Assembly: GCF_905171765.1 (NCBI RefSeq)
Contig: NC_053397.1
Coordinates: 111,865,295 to 111,929,294, forward strand
Direction: 5' to 3'
Length of the DNA stretch: 64,000 bases
From: Bufo bufo
Lineage: Eukaryota; Chordata; Amphibia; Anura; Bufonidae
The notes below the pieces were generated by a model. It was not told where the DNA came from and made no database searches. It was given only the letters and a program-made list of their open reading frames with translations. Shown here one piece after another: positions 10,850 to 20,912 of the stretch. A program made the translations under genes and the position numbers. The first letter of the stretch is position 1. The number at the start of each line of letters is the position of its first letter.

Positions 10850-11066
10850 TAACAACAGCACAGAGCAGGATTCTTTAGAGCGGCAAGCGCTCAGCCTCAG
10901 CCGCTCAGGCAGCGCCGCATGAGGGGCGCCGCCGGCCGCCCCCAACTTATATAAGCAATTTTTTATTTATTTTTTTACCGCAACGGGCGCCGGGCGCCCC
11001 CCGCTGCGTGGCGCCCTTGGCGACTGCCTAAGTTGCCTTACTGGTGGCGCCGGCCCTGCGTCAGGT

Positions 11067-11645
11067 ACAACTATCGTCTGATTGCTACCCGTAACTACAT
11101 CAATTTGGCAAGAACTCGACATGGCAGCCTCTCTCTCTGAGTTGCTATCGGCCACGGCACATGCGTCACTTATATTACTTGTGTCATCATTATCAGTTCT
11201 GACCTCTATGGGCACCGATGCGCTAGTCCCCACATTGGACACTTCCCCAGCAACAAAAAAACCCAGTGGGTACTTCATATCCACCTCTGATATGTGTGGT
11301 ACACCCTCTGGGCTCACAATATTAACCAGCATTTTTTTTATCACATATATTTTTACCAGGAGGGGGCACTTCTCTACTGATCATATCCTGAAAGGGAAAA
11401 GGCATGTCATCATCATATACTTCACATGACCTCACATTTTCATTTTTTACTTCAACTACATCACTGTTTTCATTATGCATTTTGGCAAACATGGTACCAT
11501 CACTTTGCACCTTATCAGCTCCACTGTTTCTAATGGTCACTTCATTTAATGGGCTAGGTACTAGTTCTGCGGGAGTTACGTGACCGACCGCAGAAGTGTT
11601 TCTACCCCACAAATCACGGAACAAGCTTCTCTCATGTACGGGCAA
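11067..11645 (-). pseudogene. LTR element internal ORF, middle part (unrecognised, frameshifted)
   Basis: Two overlapping minus-strand frames (11645-11322 and 11344 down to the hAT edge at 11067) encode acidic, polar sequence such as MPVHERSLFRDLWGRN, NENSDVVEVKNENVR and VRTDNDDTSNISDACAV. They continue the protein of 11648-12529 after a stop near 11646 and change frame near 11330. No catalytic motif is visible. I do not recognise the family; position suggests it belongs to a gag-like polyprotein interrupted by the hAT insertion. Confidence 0.4.
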
Positions 11646-11647
11646 AT

Positions 11648-12529
11648 TTACGGCAGTCCATCAGTCCAAGTCACTATAGCCTCACACTCAGTGAGAACTA
11701 CCTGACAGTCCTCATTAACCGCATGTCTGTCCAGCATATTTATCACTTTATTTATCTTAGGTTTCCATATTGTGCTACCTCTTACCCGGGCCATCATAGG
11801 GTCTCTAATTTTCTCCACCCCATGCCTAGCCTTGGTCATGGGCATTTTGGGCAACACAACAACCTTCTCCCCCGCAAAGTCTTGCAAGGGAACAACCGCA
11901 ACAGGCTTACCCGCCTGTTCAGACCCTGCGTTTTCTCCAATGTCACACACTTCCGAGACAGTTCGCCTCGGTGATTTATCACTCACCGTCCCAGCAGGTA
12001 TCTCCTGCCGTCGGCTCACTGTCACTGGGTCTGTCACATAATTAATAACAGTAGCGATCTTACTCAGCGATGTCACAGGTTCGGCAGTCTCAGAATCCAA
12101 GGATACTCCAGGATCCTCCATTACAAAATCACCTGCAGCCTCCTGACTGCAGTGGTTTCTACGAGAAACGCTGTGACTCCATCCTCCTTCCAGATGTGGA
12201 GTCACACTCTCGGGAGACCTGTCCTTGGGATCTCCAGCCACAGAATATGAGCCACTTGCCCCGCTCCATAAGTGCTGGGCAGCCACACGCTGATGTGGTT
12301 TGTTGCACTTAGCAACAGGCTCGCAGATCCTCGGCACATCCTCTCTAGGACTCTGTCTCCACTGGTAGGTAACATTCGACCTCCTGAGAGCTGAACCGCT
12401 CTCCCCCTCTTTATCTTCCCGACAGTTGCCCTTGGCAACGGCATATCTTTGCTTTTCCCCCCGATAGTCCCGGCACACCACCAACCTCATGGAAATTTGT
12501 ACAGGGTCCGTACAGTGTTGAGAACCCAT
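11648..12529 (-). CDS. Unrecognised gag-like ORF of the myosin-carrying LTR element
   Basis: A 293-residue frame on the minus strand, downstream of the putative 5' LTR (12953-13716). It is basic at the start (RDYRGEKQRY, NCREDKEGES) with scattered Cys and His but no regular CCHC knuckle, and more hydrophobic toward the end (KPKINKVINMLDRHAV, ECEAIVTWTDGLP). No DSG protease, YxDD or integrase motif is present. Its location directly after the LTR and leader suggests a gag role, but that is inference from position only. The upstream frame (12680-12411) overlaps it in another register, indicating a frameshift. Confidence 0.45.
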   Translation of the reverse strand: MGSQHCTDPVQISMRLVVCRDYRGEKQRYAVAKGNCREDKEGESGSALRRSNVTYQWRQSPREDVPRICEPVAKCNKPHQRVAAQHLWSGASGSYSVAGDPKDRSPESVTPHLEGGWSHSVSRRNHCSQEAAGDFVMEDPGVSLDSETAEPVTSLSKIATVINYVTDPVTVSRRQEIPAGTVSDKSPRRTVSEVCDIGENAGSEQAGKPVAVVPLQDFAGEKVVVLPKMPMTKARHGVEKIRDPMMARVRGSTIWKPKINKVINMLDRHAVNEDCQVVLTECEAIVTWTDGLP

Positions 12530-12680
12530 TTCTCAAGGCCAGCTGCAACTGTGCCTCCAAAGCCTCTCGCTCTACATCAAATTTCGCCAATTCATTTTTA
12601 GTGTAGCCAATTGCTATGGCCATTTCTTCTGCCTGCTGCATGCGCCAGCGCCGCCGGATGTACTCTTCCCCGAGACCCAT
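12411..12680 (-). CDS. Probable N-terminal segment of the LTR element polyprotein
   Basis: The frame opens with MGLGEEYIRRRWRMQQ and continues with a helical, Glu/Ala/Leu-rich stretch (AEEMAIAIGYTKNELAKFDV, EREALEAQLQLALRNG) typical of an N-terminal coiled coil or gag matrix-like helix bundle. ATG at 12680-12678 is the first Met after a ~270-bp leader following the LTR. The helical part ends near 12520, after which the frame looks like a shadow and the protein likely continues in the 11648-12529 frame. Family unknown. Confidence 0.45.
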   Translation of the reverse strand: MGLGEEYIRRRWRMQQAEEMAIAIGYTKNELAKFDVEREALEAQLQLALRNGFSTLYGPCTNFHEVGGVPGLSGGKAKICRCQGQLSGR

Positions 12681-12952
12681 AGTAGCAGGAAAAACTTTCA
12701 GTCACAAGTCCACTTTTGCTGGGCTACTTGCCCTTTAATTCACTGCAGTTTTACTTGCACCACAGCAAAATAGTCCACACTCTTATGAGCAGCACCTGCT
12801 CCACTGGACAAAAAAAAAAAAGCTTCTGGCCCTTTAACTCCACACACGGCAAAAAAAAACAGCTTTTAACAGCACCTGCAGTCTCAGCGTTGCCCCTGGC
12901 AACCGACCGTTGCCCTTCTCTCATGGACAACTTGCCCGTATCCTACACCAAT
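12681..12952 (-). other. Leader of the LTR element, including possible primer-binding site
   Basis: On the minus strand the LTR end (CCCTTACA, 12953) is followed by ATTGGTGTAGGATACGGGCA (12933-12952). The TGG-containing start is what a tRNA primer-binding site looks like, though I cannot assign the tRNA. The rest is non-coding, with short A-runs and imperfect repeats of a cagcttttaacagcacc-like phrase. Confidence 0.4.
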
Positions 12953-13716
12953 TGTAAGGGATCGTCTCTTTTCAGGGGGTCACACTCGCAGACACGATTA
13001 TAATGTCCAAACTCTTGCTTTATTTCAGACACTTTAGCAAAGCACAGGTTAAGAAGTCGCAGCTTCAACTTATCACGTGTGACATCCACACAAAATAACA
13101 AATGCTTGCCCTGCTAGGCTCTAACTCATGCATCCTCAAACTGCGGCCCTCCAGCTGTTGTAAAACTACAACTCCCACAATGCCCTGCTGTAGGCTGATA
13201 CCTGTAAGCTGTTCGGGCATGCTGAGAGTTGTAGTTTTGCAACAGCTGGAGGGCCGCAGTTTGAGGATGCCTGCTCTAACTAAACACAAGTGTATCCCTG
13301 ACTCACCTAGAGAGCCCTGTTCACACATGGAACACAAATGCGGCTTTCCTCAGCCATTCAGTCCCGCAAACCTCCAGGCTGTGACACTTCAATACCTTTT
13401 GGGGGATTGTGGCCCAGTAGTCCTCCCGACTCTGGCCTCGTGATCCATGTTTCACAGGCGTCACCGCGTCCCCCAAAGTTCAGGCTATTGCCTAGCCTCG
13501 TGGCCCCTCAGCCCACCCGGCTGAGACCACTCACAGAGAGCCTCACCAGGACTCTGCTTCACAAGACACTCCAGAGTGAGACACACACAAGATCCAGTAG
13601 CAGGATTAAATAGGATCCCTGGACATGAGCATGCCTCAAGTCCCGGAATGGAACCCAGGGAAACAACACCTCAATGTTCACATTGCCACAGGGTACAGAT
13701 GAGGCGATCTGTCACA
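12953..13716 (-). repeat. 5' LTR of the myosin-carrying element (complete copy)
   Basis: Starts TGTAAGGGATCG and ends GATCTGTCACA, giving short imperfect inverted ends (TG...CA). Its left part repeats 7824-8057. A 147-bp MITE is inserted at 13127. The flanks at 12952 and 13717 are element leader and CR1 ORF1 respectively, which fixes both edges. Confidence 0.7.
13127..13273. mobile_element. Short hAT-type MITE, 8-bp target duplication ctctaact
   Basis: A 147-bp foldback beginning CATGCATCCTCAAACTGCGG and ending CAGTTTGAGGATGCCTG. The 8 bp ctctaact flank it at 13119-13126 and 13274-13281, and the uninterrupted site (ctctaactaaac) is present in the other LTR near 8008. This is a clean empty-site comparison within the window. 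Confidence 0.95.
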
Positions 13717-14028
13717 AAGACTGTGATTGTTGAACGGTGTGTTGTCTTACTTTGACATGTCGTGGATCGGGTTCATAAATTACTGGGAGGGGCTGCTGAA
13801 GACCCAGCAGTCATGTTACACATTGGAACCAATGACAAAGTAAGAGGTAGGTGGAGCATCCTTAAAATGATGTCAGGGACTTAGGTTGCATGCTCAGGGC
13901 AAGGACATCAAACCTAGTTTTTTCTGAAATACTAGCTGTACAATGAGCCACACCATAAAGGCAGAGAGAGATTAGGGAGGTGAGCAAGTGGCTTAAGAAC
14001 TGGCGTTGGAAGGAGGGTGTGAGGAATA
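13717..14028 (+). pseudogene. CR1 ORF1 fragment with esterase block III (HIGTND)
   Basis: Plus-strand reading gives TVIVERCVVLL, then VMLHIGTNDKVRGRWSILK and, after a frameshift, a tail of the type WLKNWRWKEGV near 14010. The G(T)ND block pairs with GDSILRG at 7800-7823 as parts of an SGNH-type esterase domain. The CR1 resemblance ends near 14028 where unfamiliar sequence starts. Several frameshifts and stops make it inactive. Confidence 0.72.
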
Positions 14029-14930
14029 TGGATTAATATTTACAGTCAGCCATGTCCTCACACCCCTATTTGCTGACAGATAGCAGAGGTAGTGAACTCC
14101 ACAGGAGGGCCCTGCTTCAAAGCCCCAGCCCTGATTGTCATTTGAGTCACCTCTTGGCATGTTCATCAGTGTACATGCAAAATAAGTTCCCACCCCCCAG
14201 CCATCTGAGTGTCAGCTGGCAAGGAAGAAAGCCCCAGGGGTCCAGGCTTCAAGGAGGCCCCAGGTGGAGAATGTCACACCTCCCTCAGCCAGTTTGAAGG
14301 CAAGCTAAATCCTGCAGGAAAAAACCCCCAGCAGGAGGTATTAGCCCTACCAGGATCAAGGATACCTTCCAGACATGTTGGCACCTACATTTTATAAGGG
14401 ATTATGAATCACCCGACCATCGCAGGCGCAAACCGGATACATATTTGTTTCCCGGTGGCTATGATGTACGTGCCCATGGGCTTTATTTGATGGGGGCATG
14501 CCAGGAAAAGAAGATATCCATATCTCCCCATAAAAACCACAAAACAGTACCAGGTTTGGACTCTACTTGTAGCCGTAACCTAGGCAGGTCCGTTGGTCCC
14601 AGAACCATCTCCCTGTGACCCTCTGGTCTGGAGCTATGAACCCTAAAGGGTTTTGTGGGTCATTTGCTGCCAGCCCAGAAGAGGGGGAGTGGACCCTTCC
14701 CTGAGGCTGGGAGGGGCCGGCTACAGGTTAAAAGGCTTGTGCCAGCAAGCGGGCGTGTCTTTCTCTGAAAGGGGGTCACATTGTGCAAATGTGTTTGAAG
14801 AGACCAGGAAACCGCTGACATCACTGCCATACCTCCGCCCCCCCCCCCCCCCGTGATTGAAGCCAAGGGCTATTCCACCCTTATGACCCAAAGGAACTTT
14901 CATCTACCCGGTAACTGAATACTAGAGAGC
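14029..14930. other. Unassigned non-coding sequence, possibly a solo terminal repeat
   Basis: The block starts TGTGAGGAATATGG right at the end of the CR1 ORF1 and contains a self-complementary pair (tgtgagg / cctcaca within 14028-14068). It also has a G-rich/C-rich stretch with a C14 run at 14836-14852. No protein, tRNA or known repeat is recognised. Confidence 0.3.
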
Positions 14931-16549
14931 GGGGGGCACACCTATCAATATCAAAGGGAGTGCTGGCCTGGTATTAAAAAACGAACATGAATGAAACTAA
15001 ACAAAGAAATACCATACTGAGGCCGCATCTCCGAAAATAAAGCACAATGTATTAAGACATATAGATTAAAATCAGCGTTACATGGAGCAAACCCCAGGGG
15101 TGGGAAAATTCATGTGCAACATGATAAGGAGTACCACAGAATAAACAATCGTGAAACAGATTAGGAATAAAATCCCTGCAAAATCATGGGTACTATACTA
15201 ATCACAGAACATAATGGTAACACATGAGGCATACAAAACCCATCCAAGAGGAGAGCAGAAAACCCTAACGCGTATCGCTAGTACATGGACTAGCTTCCTC
15301 AGAGGTCCATGTAGCACTGAGTCATGAAATCAAATCCTTTATAGTCAGCAAAGTTAATTAATTAATCAATCAATACATAGAGGTGTGGTCATACCTGTCA
15401 CAAAAACATTGGGGAGGGAGCCAGGGAAAAGCGCTATCGGGTGTCAACTAGATATCACCCGGTCCATGGTCCACGCGCAAAACAGAAGCGCCAGTAAAGT
15501 CCGGCGTCTTGACTAGACAGTTGCGCATGCGCAAAATGGCTCCCGGATCGGAAGCAAGCACCGTGATGCGTTCCAAGAAGTGGAAACGCAGCCCGGCTGC
15601 AGACGTCACACCCGGGCGCTATGTCGCACAAATACATCCAAATGGAACGCAAGAGGTAAATAGAGGCAGGCGCTGCTGATTCAAATATTGGATCAGATGT
15701 TCATAACCTGGCCGAACAAATTTTGCAGAATAATATGGTGGAGGGCATGATTCAACTAATATAGCAGTTAAAGAAAGGGAAAAAACTACATAATTAATAT
15801 ACATCATTTTCACGGAATTCATAAAATTAGAAACATGATTCAACTAGTGAGGTGATTAAAAGTGTCTACATGATTCATACATAATCTACAATCGTCAAGA
15901 TATCAGAATAAGAATAAATGCACAGGAATACCAGCCAAACCCTTTCAAGTCACAGAGTGTCCATATACAAATTCATAAATATGTGATATAATAATAGTCA
16001 AGAGGCCCAAATTCACATAAACCAGTATAGAGTGAATATAATACAATTTATACACAAAGTGCATAGTGAGCAAATAATTCCCTATTCTCCTGAATATATA
16101 AAGGAGGAGAATAAGGTAATAAAGAATAGTGATAAAGTCGATATATATAAAAATTATTATTATCATTGTGTATTAATTATGTAGTTTTTTCCCTTTCTTT
16201 AACTGCTGTATTAGTTGAATCATGCCCTCAACCATATTATTCTGCAAAATTTGTTCGGCCAGGTTATGAACATCTGATCCAATATTCGAATCAGCGGCGC
16301 CTGCCTCTATTTACCTCTTGCGTTCCATTTGGATGTATTTGTGCGATGTGGCGCCCGGGTGTGACGTCTGCAGCCGGGCTGCGTTTCCGCTTCTTGGAAC
16401 GCATCACGGCGCTTGCTTCCGGTCCGGGCGCCATTTTGCGCATGCGCAACTGTCTAGTCAACACGCCGGACTTTACTGGTGCTTCTGTTTTGCGCGTGGA
16501 CCATGCACCGGGTGTTATTTTCTCTATATATATAATATAGTGAACCCTA
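14931..16549. mobile_element. PLE-like terminal-repeat remnant arranged as inverted copies
   Basis: A block acgcgtatcgctagtacatg ... ttcctcagaggtccatg (15268-15312) resembles the terminal motif of the PLE at 46-53 kb. Sequence at 15456-15815 is the reverse complement of 16170-16525, with a 355-bp AT-rich spacer. Inverted partial copy followed by a forward copy is also the layout at 46425-48396. No RT is present here. The forward copy appears to continue, after two later insertions, at 17572-17806. Confidence 0.5.
15456..16525. repeat. Inverted repeat, arms about 355 bp
   Basis: ggtccacgcgcaaaacagaa (from 15471) pairs with ttctgttttgcgcgtggacc (to 16502), and complementarity extends to attatgtagttttttccctt (from 16174) against 15778-15797. 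The arms differ at scattered positions. Spacer 15816-16165 is AT-rich with no coding content. Confidence 0.88.
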
Positions 16550-17569
16550 AGGCCCCTTTCACACAGGCGTTGCGGGAAAATGTGCGGGTGCGTTGCGGGA
16601 ACACCCGCGATTTTTCCGAAAGAGTGCAAAACATTGTAATGCGTTTTGCACTCGCGTGAGAGAAATCGCGCATGTTTGGTACCCAAACCCGAACTTCTTC
16701 ACAGAAGTTCGGGCTTGGGATCGGTGTTCTGTAGATTGTATTATTTTCCCTTATAACATGGTTATAAGGGAAAATAATAGCATTCTGAATACAGAATGCA
16801 TAGTAAAACAGCGCTGGAGGAGTTAAAAAATAAATAAAAAAATCATTTAACTCACCTTAATCCACTTGATCGCGTAGCCCGGCATCTGCTTCTGTCCCTT
16901 TTACTGAATAGGACCTGTGGTGAGCATTAATTATAGTTCAAGGACCTGTGATGACGTCACTCCGGTCATCACATGGTACGTCACATGATCTTTTACCATG
17001 GTGATTCACCATGGTAAAAGATCATGTGACGTACCATGTGATGACCGGAGTGACATCATCACAGGTCCTTGAACTATAATTAATGCTCACCACAGGTCCT
17101 ATTCAGTAAAAGGGACAGAAGCAGATGCCGGGCTACGCGATCAAGTGGATTAAGGTGAGTTAAATGATTTTTTATTTATTTTTTAACCCCTCCAGCGCTG
17201 TTTTACTATGCATTCTGTATTCAGAATGCTATTATTTTCCCTTATAACCATGTTATAAGGGAAAATAATACAGTGAATAGACTGTCACCTAGCAACCATG
17301 CGTGAAAATCGCACCGCATCCGCACTTGCTTGCGGATGCTTGCGATTTTTTCACGCAACCCCATTCACTTCTATGGGGCCTGCGTTGCGTGAAAAACGCA
17401 GAATATAGAGCATGCTGCGATTTTCACGCAACGCATAAGTGATGCGTGAAAATCACCGCTCATCTGAACAGCCCCATAGAAATGAATGGGTCGGTATTCA
17501 GTGCGGGTGCAATGCTTTCACCTCACGCATCGCATCCGCGCGGAATACTCGCCCGTGTGAAAGGGGCCT
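16550..17569. mobile_element. Palindromic DNA transposon (aaggcccctttcacac family), TA target duplication
   Basis: The ends AGGCCCCTTTCACACAGGCG and CGCCCGTGTGAAAGGGGCCT are inverted repeats, flanked by TA at 16548-16549 and 17570-17571. Subterminal blocks (gcgggaaaatgtgcgg..., ...gtgaaaatcaccgctc) are also partly complementary. It carries no gene; its centre is the 266-bp-arm hairpin described separately. It interrupts the PLE-like sequence. Confidence 0.88.
16738..17271. repeat. Near-perfect long hairpin, arms about 266 bp, spacer about 1 bp
   Basis: The axis is at 17005 (accatggtga / t / tcaccatggt). Reading outward I find only about three differences across the arms: an A/G in the ggaggagtt block, one base in an A-run, and tgacgtcac versus tgacatcat. 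Such near-identity at close range requires recent origin or ongoing correction. Confidence 0.93.
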
Positions 17570-17571
17570 TA

Positions 17572-17806
17572 TGCATACAGACCACAGGTACAGCAAATTG
17601 TGAAACAATGTATACATGGATATGCAGGTCAGTGACCAATATTCTCCGTTATGTAATTTGTACATTTTCTCAATTTATAACATAAGACCCCTATTCGCAC
17701 AGCGAGTCAAAATAAATATAGCGGATGGGCAGCTGGAAAACTAACAATGCACCTGTCCTAAAATACATGTATTGCGAACCAAAGAATGTGGACCATGCAC
17801 CGGGAC
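17572..17806. other. Continuation of PLE-like terminal sequence
   Basis: Short AT-rich segment between two insertions; the phrase gtggaccatgcaccggg at 17788-17804 repeats 16497-16513 in the forward terminal copy. No gene. The 8 bp accgggac at its right edge is the target of the composite hAT. Confidence 0.4.
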
Positions 17807-18497
17807 CAGGGCCGGATTAACGTAGGGGCTGATGGAGCTGCAGCTCCAGGCCCCTTTCCATAAAATAGGCCCATCCGCCAGCCAAAAGGCCGTCGGGAGC
17901 GGCCCGCGCTAAAAGTCCTCTGTTGTCCTCAGCTGTCACATAGCACACAGACAATGCAGAGATGCTCACCTCACGCTGGCAGCAGGGAGCCTGAGGGAGG
18001 GAGGAGCGTAATATGATCCTAGAGTGGAAGCTGCTTCTGCCAGCCCCTCCCCTCCCCGCCCACCAACCAATCAGAGCTGAGGCAAGGCAAGCACTAGCAG
18101 CTCTGAGCCGTCTGAGTAGTGCAGGGAGTCTAAGAATAGAAATGAATCGAATGAGTCACAAGTTAAAAGAATCTAAAGATCCGACTGAGGCTATTTTCAC
18201 ACTTGCGGCAGACTGATCCGTCAAACAGTTCCGCCGCCGGAATTGCCCGCCGGATCCGACAAAACGCACACCGCCGCACATTTTTAATGTAACGGATCCG
18301 TCGTTCCGTCGAGGATCATAAAAGCCGGATCCGTCATTCAGTTTCATTCAGTCGTCAATTTTCGACGGAGCCGTCGTAAAAGCGGATCCGTCTATTCCGT
18401 TTTCTTCAGTTTTTAGACTGAAAGACGGATCCGGCGTTTAAATTTAGAGATAAAAAGATGCTATCTTTTAAGCAAATACTACAACTGGCGTGCAAAG

Positions 18498-20149
18498 ATG
18501 ATGCCGGACCATATTCGTTTTGGATTTCAGGCTTTAATTCTGGTTTCACGCTGGAGAAGACGTCTTCAAGCCAGACGGCGTAGAACGCGTCGCTATTGGG
18601 TGCATCCAATAACCTCTGCAAGAGTAAGAAGGGGAGTTTTTGAAACTCTGTTTCCTGAATTGAGGGATTATCCTGAAAAATTCTTTAGCTACTTACGGAT
18701 GACGGTAGAAAGTTTTGATGATCTTTTACAACGTGTGTCACCTCACATTCAAAGACAAGACACCACTTTCCGTCGCTGTGTTTCCCCAGCAGAACGCCTA
18801 TTGTTGACGATAAGGTAAAGTATATACTTTATTACATATTGTACCAATATTTGGTCTAAATTTTTAAAAGCTGCTGTTTGGTAGTGTGAAGCCCTAAATT
18901 TTTTAATCCAAATTTGCTTCCTTTTTCTGGGATCACTGTACTTTCTGGGATCACTGTACAAATTGTCTAATTTTGGCCCCAATTGATGCCCATCATTTTT
19001 TTTTTTATTGTACATCTTGTTTTGAAAAGTTTGAATCAATATACTCGTCATTAAAGATGTAGAATGAACTGTGATGAATATTGTTCGCCATGGAGAACAA
19101 ACATTTATCGTTGAATTTTATTAAAAATTATATTGGCCACAGAAAAAATCTTGACCAAACTAATATATGTAGGGGTGCAATAAAATTGCGTCAGATTGAT
19201 ATACCTTGTATATTATGTTGTTTTGCAAAAATTTTTATACACTTTTTTTTTTCTTTTAAAATTTAGGTTTTTGGCAAGTGGAGAAAGTTTCAGCTCACTC
19301 CATTTTCAATTTCGCCTTGGGATATCAACTGTCTCAATAATTGTCAAGGAGACATGCCGTGTTTTGTGGGAACAACTGCATGATGAATTCATCCCACATC
19401 CAACTCGACAGCATTGGACAGAAATATCTGAAAGATTTTGGGATGTTTGTCAGTTTCCCAACTGCATAGGTGCGGTAGACGGGAAACATATTCGTACTAT
19501 CAAGCCCCACGGAACCGGATCCGAGTTTTTCAATTATAAGAAATATTTTTCAATAATACTAATGGCCATCGCAGATGCTCAATATCGTTTTGTTGCAGTG
19601 GACGTAGGGGCCTATGGACGCGCCAACGATTCCATGGTATTTAAAAATTCAAATATGGGCCGTAGTCTATATAACGGACAATTCGATTTTCCTCTCCCTC
19701 AACCACTGCCAGGTACTACTGGCCCACCCATGCCGTTTGTATTGGTTGGTGATGAGGCATTCCAAATGTGTGGAAATCTAATTAAACCATATTCCAGCCG
19801 CGGATTAGATTTAAAAAAACGCACATACAACTACCCCTTGACCAGGGCTCGAAGAATGAATGAATGCACATTTGGAATTTTGGTCGCAAAATGGAGGATT
19901 TTCACTAAACCAATTCAGATGAAGGTTGAATCGGTAGACGAGGTTGTAAAGTGTGCTGTGGTGTTACACAACTACCTCCTTCATAAAGAACCACTCAATT
20001 TGGAACAGGTACCGGAGAACAGCGAGATCGCAAGCATTCAAAGTTTTCGACATCGGTCAACTGTAGCGGTTGCACGGATGAGAGACTCGTTTGCAGATTA
20101 TTTTTGCCATGAAGCAGGAAGGGTGGACTGGCAGGACCGATTCTTATAA
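18498..20149 (+). CDS. Harbinger transposase, two exons, apparently intact
   Basis: Exon 1 (18498-18814) encodes the N-terminal region (MMPDHIRFGFQ, RVSPHIQRQDTTFR). A GT donor at 18815 (taag|gtaaag) and an AG acceptor at 19265-19266 after a T-rich tract define a 452-bp intron. Exon 2 (19267-20149) restores the family phrase RFLASGESFSSLHFQFR across the junction. The DDE core is visible: GAVDGKHI (first Asp), DVGAYGRANDSMVF (second Asp), VGDEAFQM, and NECTFGILVAKWRIF (Glu). Total ~399 residues, normal for the family, with no stop or frameshift. The enzyme cuts element ends and inserts at TWA sites, usually with the help of the Myb/MADF partner encoded on the opposite strand at 21035-23018. 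A polyadenylation hexamer follows at 20253. Confidence 0.92.
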
Positions 20150-20252
20150 ACAATTTGGGATTAATTTTCAAATAACCGTTAATTTATGTTTGTTGTCCCG
20201 TTGGTTGATGGTTACAGTGTGTTGTATTTGATTTCAATTGCATTTTGGGTTC

Positions 20253-20258
20253 AATAAA
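20253..20258 (+). promoter_or_regulatory. Poly(A) signal for the Harbinger transposase
   Basis: AATAAA 104 bp past the stop codon, in the non-coding gap between transposase and tandem repeat. Confidence 0.7.
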
Positions 20259-20379
20259 TATTGTTTTTACGTAATTGAGATTTTATTTTAATTTATTGAT
20301 GTGCCCACGCTGGAGGAACGACACATACTTGTGTCGCTCCACTGGCGCTGGTAGATTTAATCAGGCCTGTTATGGAGAC

Positions 20380-20912
20380 TGAGGTTAAATCTGCCCACGC
20401 TGGAGGAGCGACAATTAGTTGTGTCGCTCCGCCAGTGCTGGGAGATTATGTCTGGCCTATTAGACACCTAGCTTTCTCACAATCTACCAACGCTGGAGGA
20501 GCGACAATCAGTTGTGTCGCTCCGCCAGTGCTGGGAGATTATGTCTGGCCTATTAGACACCTAGCTTTCTCACAATCTACCAACGCTGGAGGAGCGACAA
20601 TTAGTTGTGTCGCTCCGCCAGTGCTGGGAGATTATGTCTGGCCTATTAGACACCTAGCTTTCTCACAATCTACCAACGCTGGAGGAGCGACAATCAGTTG
20701 TGTCGCTCCGCCAGTGCTGGGAGATTATGTCTGGCCTATTAGACACCTAGCTTTCTCACAATCTACCAACGCTGGAGGAGCGACAATTAGTTGTGTCGCT
20801 CCGCCAGTGCTGGGAGATTATGTCTGGCCTATTAGACACCTAGCTTTCTCACAATCTACCAACGCTGGAGGAGCGACAATTAGTTGTGTCGCTCCGCCAG
20901 TGCAGGGAGATT
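20380..20912 (+). repeat. 93-bp tandem repeat with internal hairpin, five to six copies
   Basis: Units repeat every 93 bp (ggaggagcga at 20402, 20495, 20588 and so on). Each holds GGAGCGACA-loop-TGTCGCTCC, a short perfect hairpin, then a roughly 65-bp spacer (gccagtgctgggagattatg...). A diverged half unit precedes it at 20307-20345. Because 93 is a multiple of three, one frame (20372-21010) stays open through all units and predicts a 31-residue peptide repeat; I regard that as a by-product. Confidence 0.92.

Larger units (their letters stand above)
9027..11058. mobile_element. Non-autonomous hAT element, 8-bp target duplication cgtcaggt
   Basis: The left end CAGGGCCGGTGCAAGG starts at 9027 and the right end GGCGCCGGCCCTG finishes at 11058, forming short inverted termini. 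The 8 bp cgtcaggt occurs at 9019-9026 and again at 11059-11066. Both facts are diagnostic of hAT. The interior carries a MITE remnant, a C-rich minisatellite and a long palindrome but no transposase. It interrupts the gag-like frame of the LTR element. Confidence 0.93.
7824..13716 (-). mobile_element. Non-autonomous LTR retroelement carrying a myosin heavy chain fragment
   Basis: A direct repeat starting TGTAAGGGATC occurs at 7824 and at 12953. Between the copies minus-strand frames encode unfamiliar gag-like sequence and a myosin-tail segment, but no protease, RT, RNase H or integrase. The insertion splits a CR1 ORF1 (7561-7823 and 13717-14028), supporting real boundaries. The right LTR appears complete (12953-13716, ending CTGTCACA); the left copy is truncated to 7824-8057. 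No matching 5-bp target duplication was found, consistent with rearrangement of the left end. A hAT (9027-11058) and a small MITE (13127-13273) are later insertions. Confidence 0.72.

Noticed and set aside
9449..10878. Three overlapping long Pro/Ser/His-rich frames of 370-450 codons
   Set aside because: They arise from a ~20-bp tandem repeat with variable C-runs that keeps several frames open; composition and lack of any domain argue against coding.
12933..12952. Assignment of a specific tRNA primer for the LTR element
   Set aside because: The TGG-containing site looks plausible but I could not match it to a tRNA 3' end with confidence.
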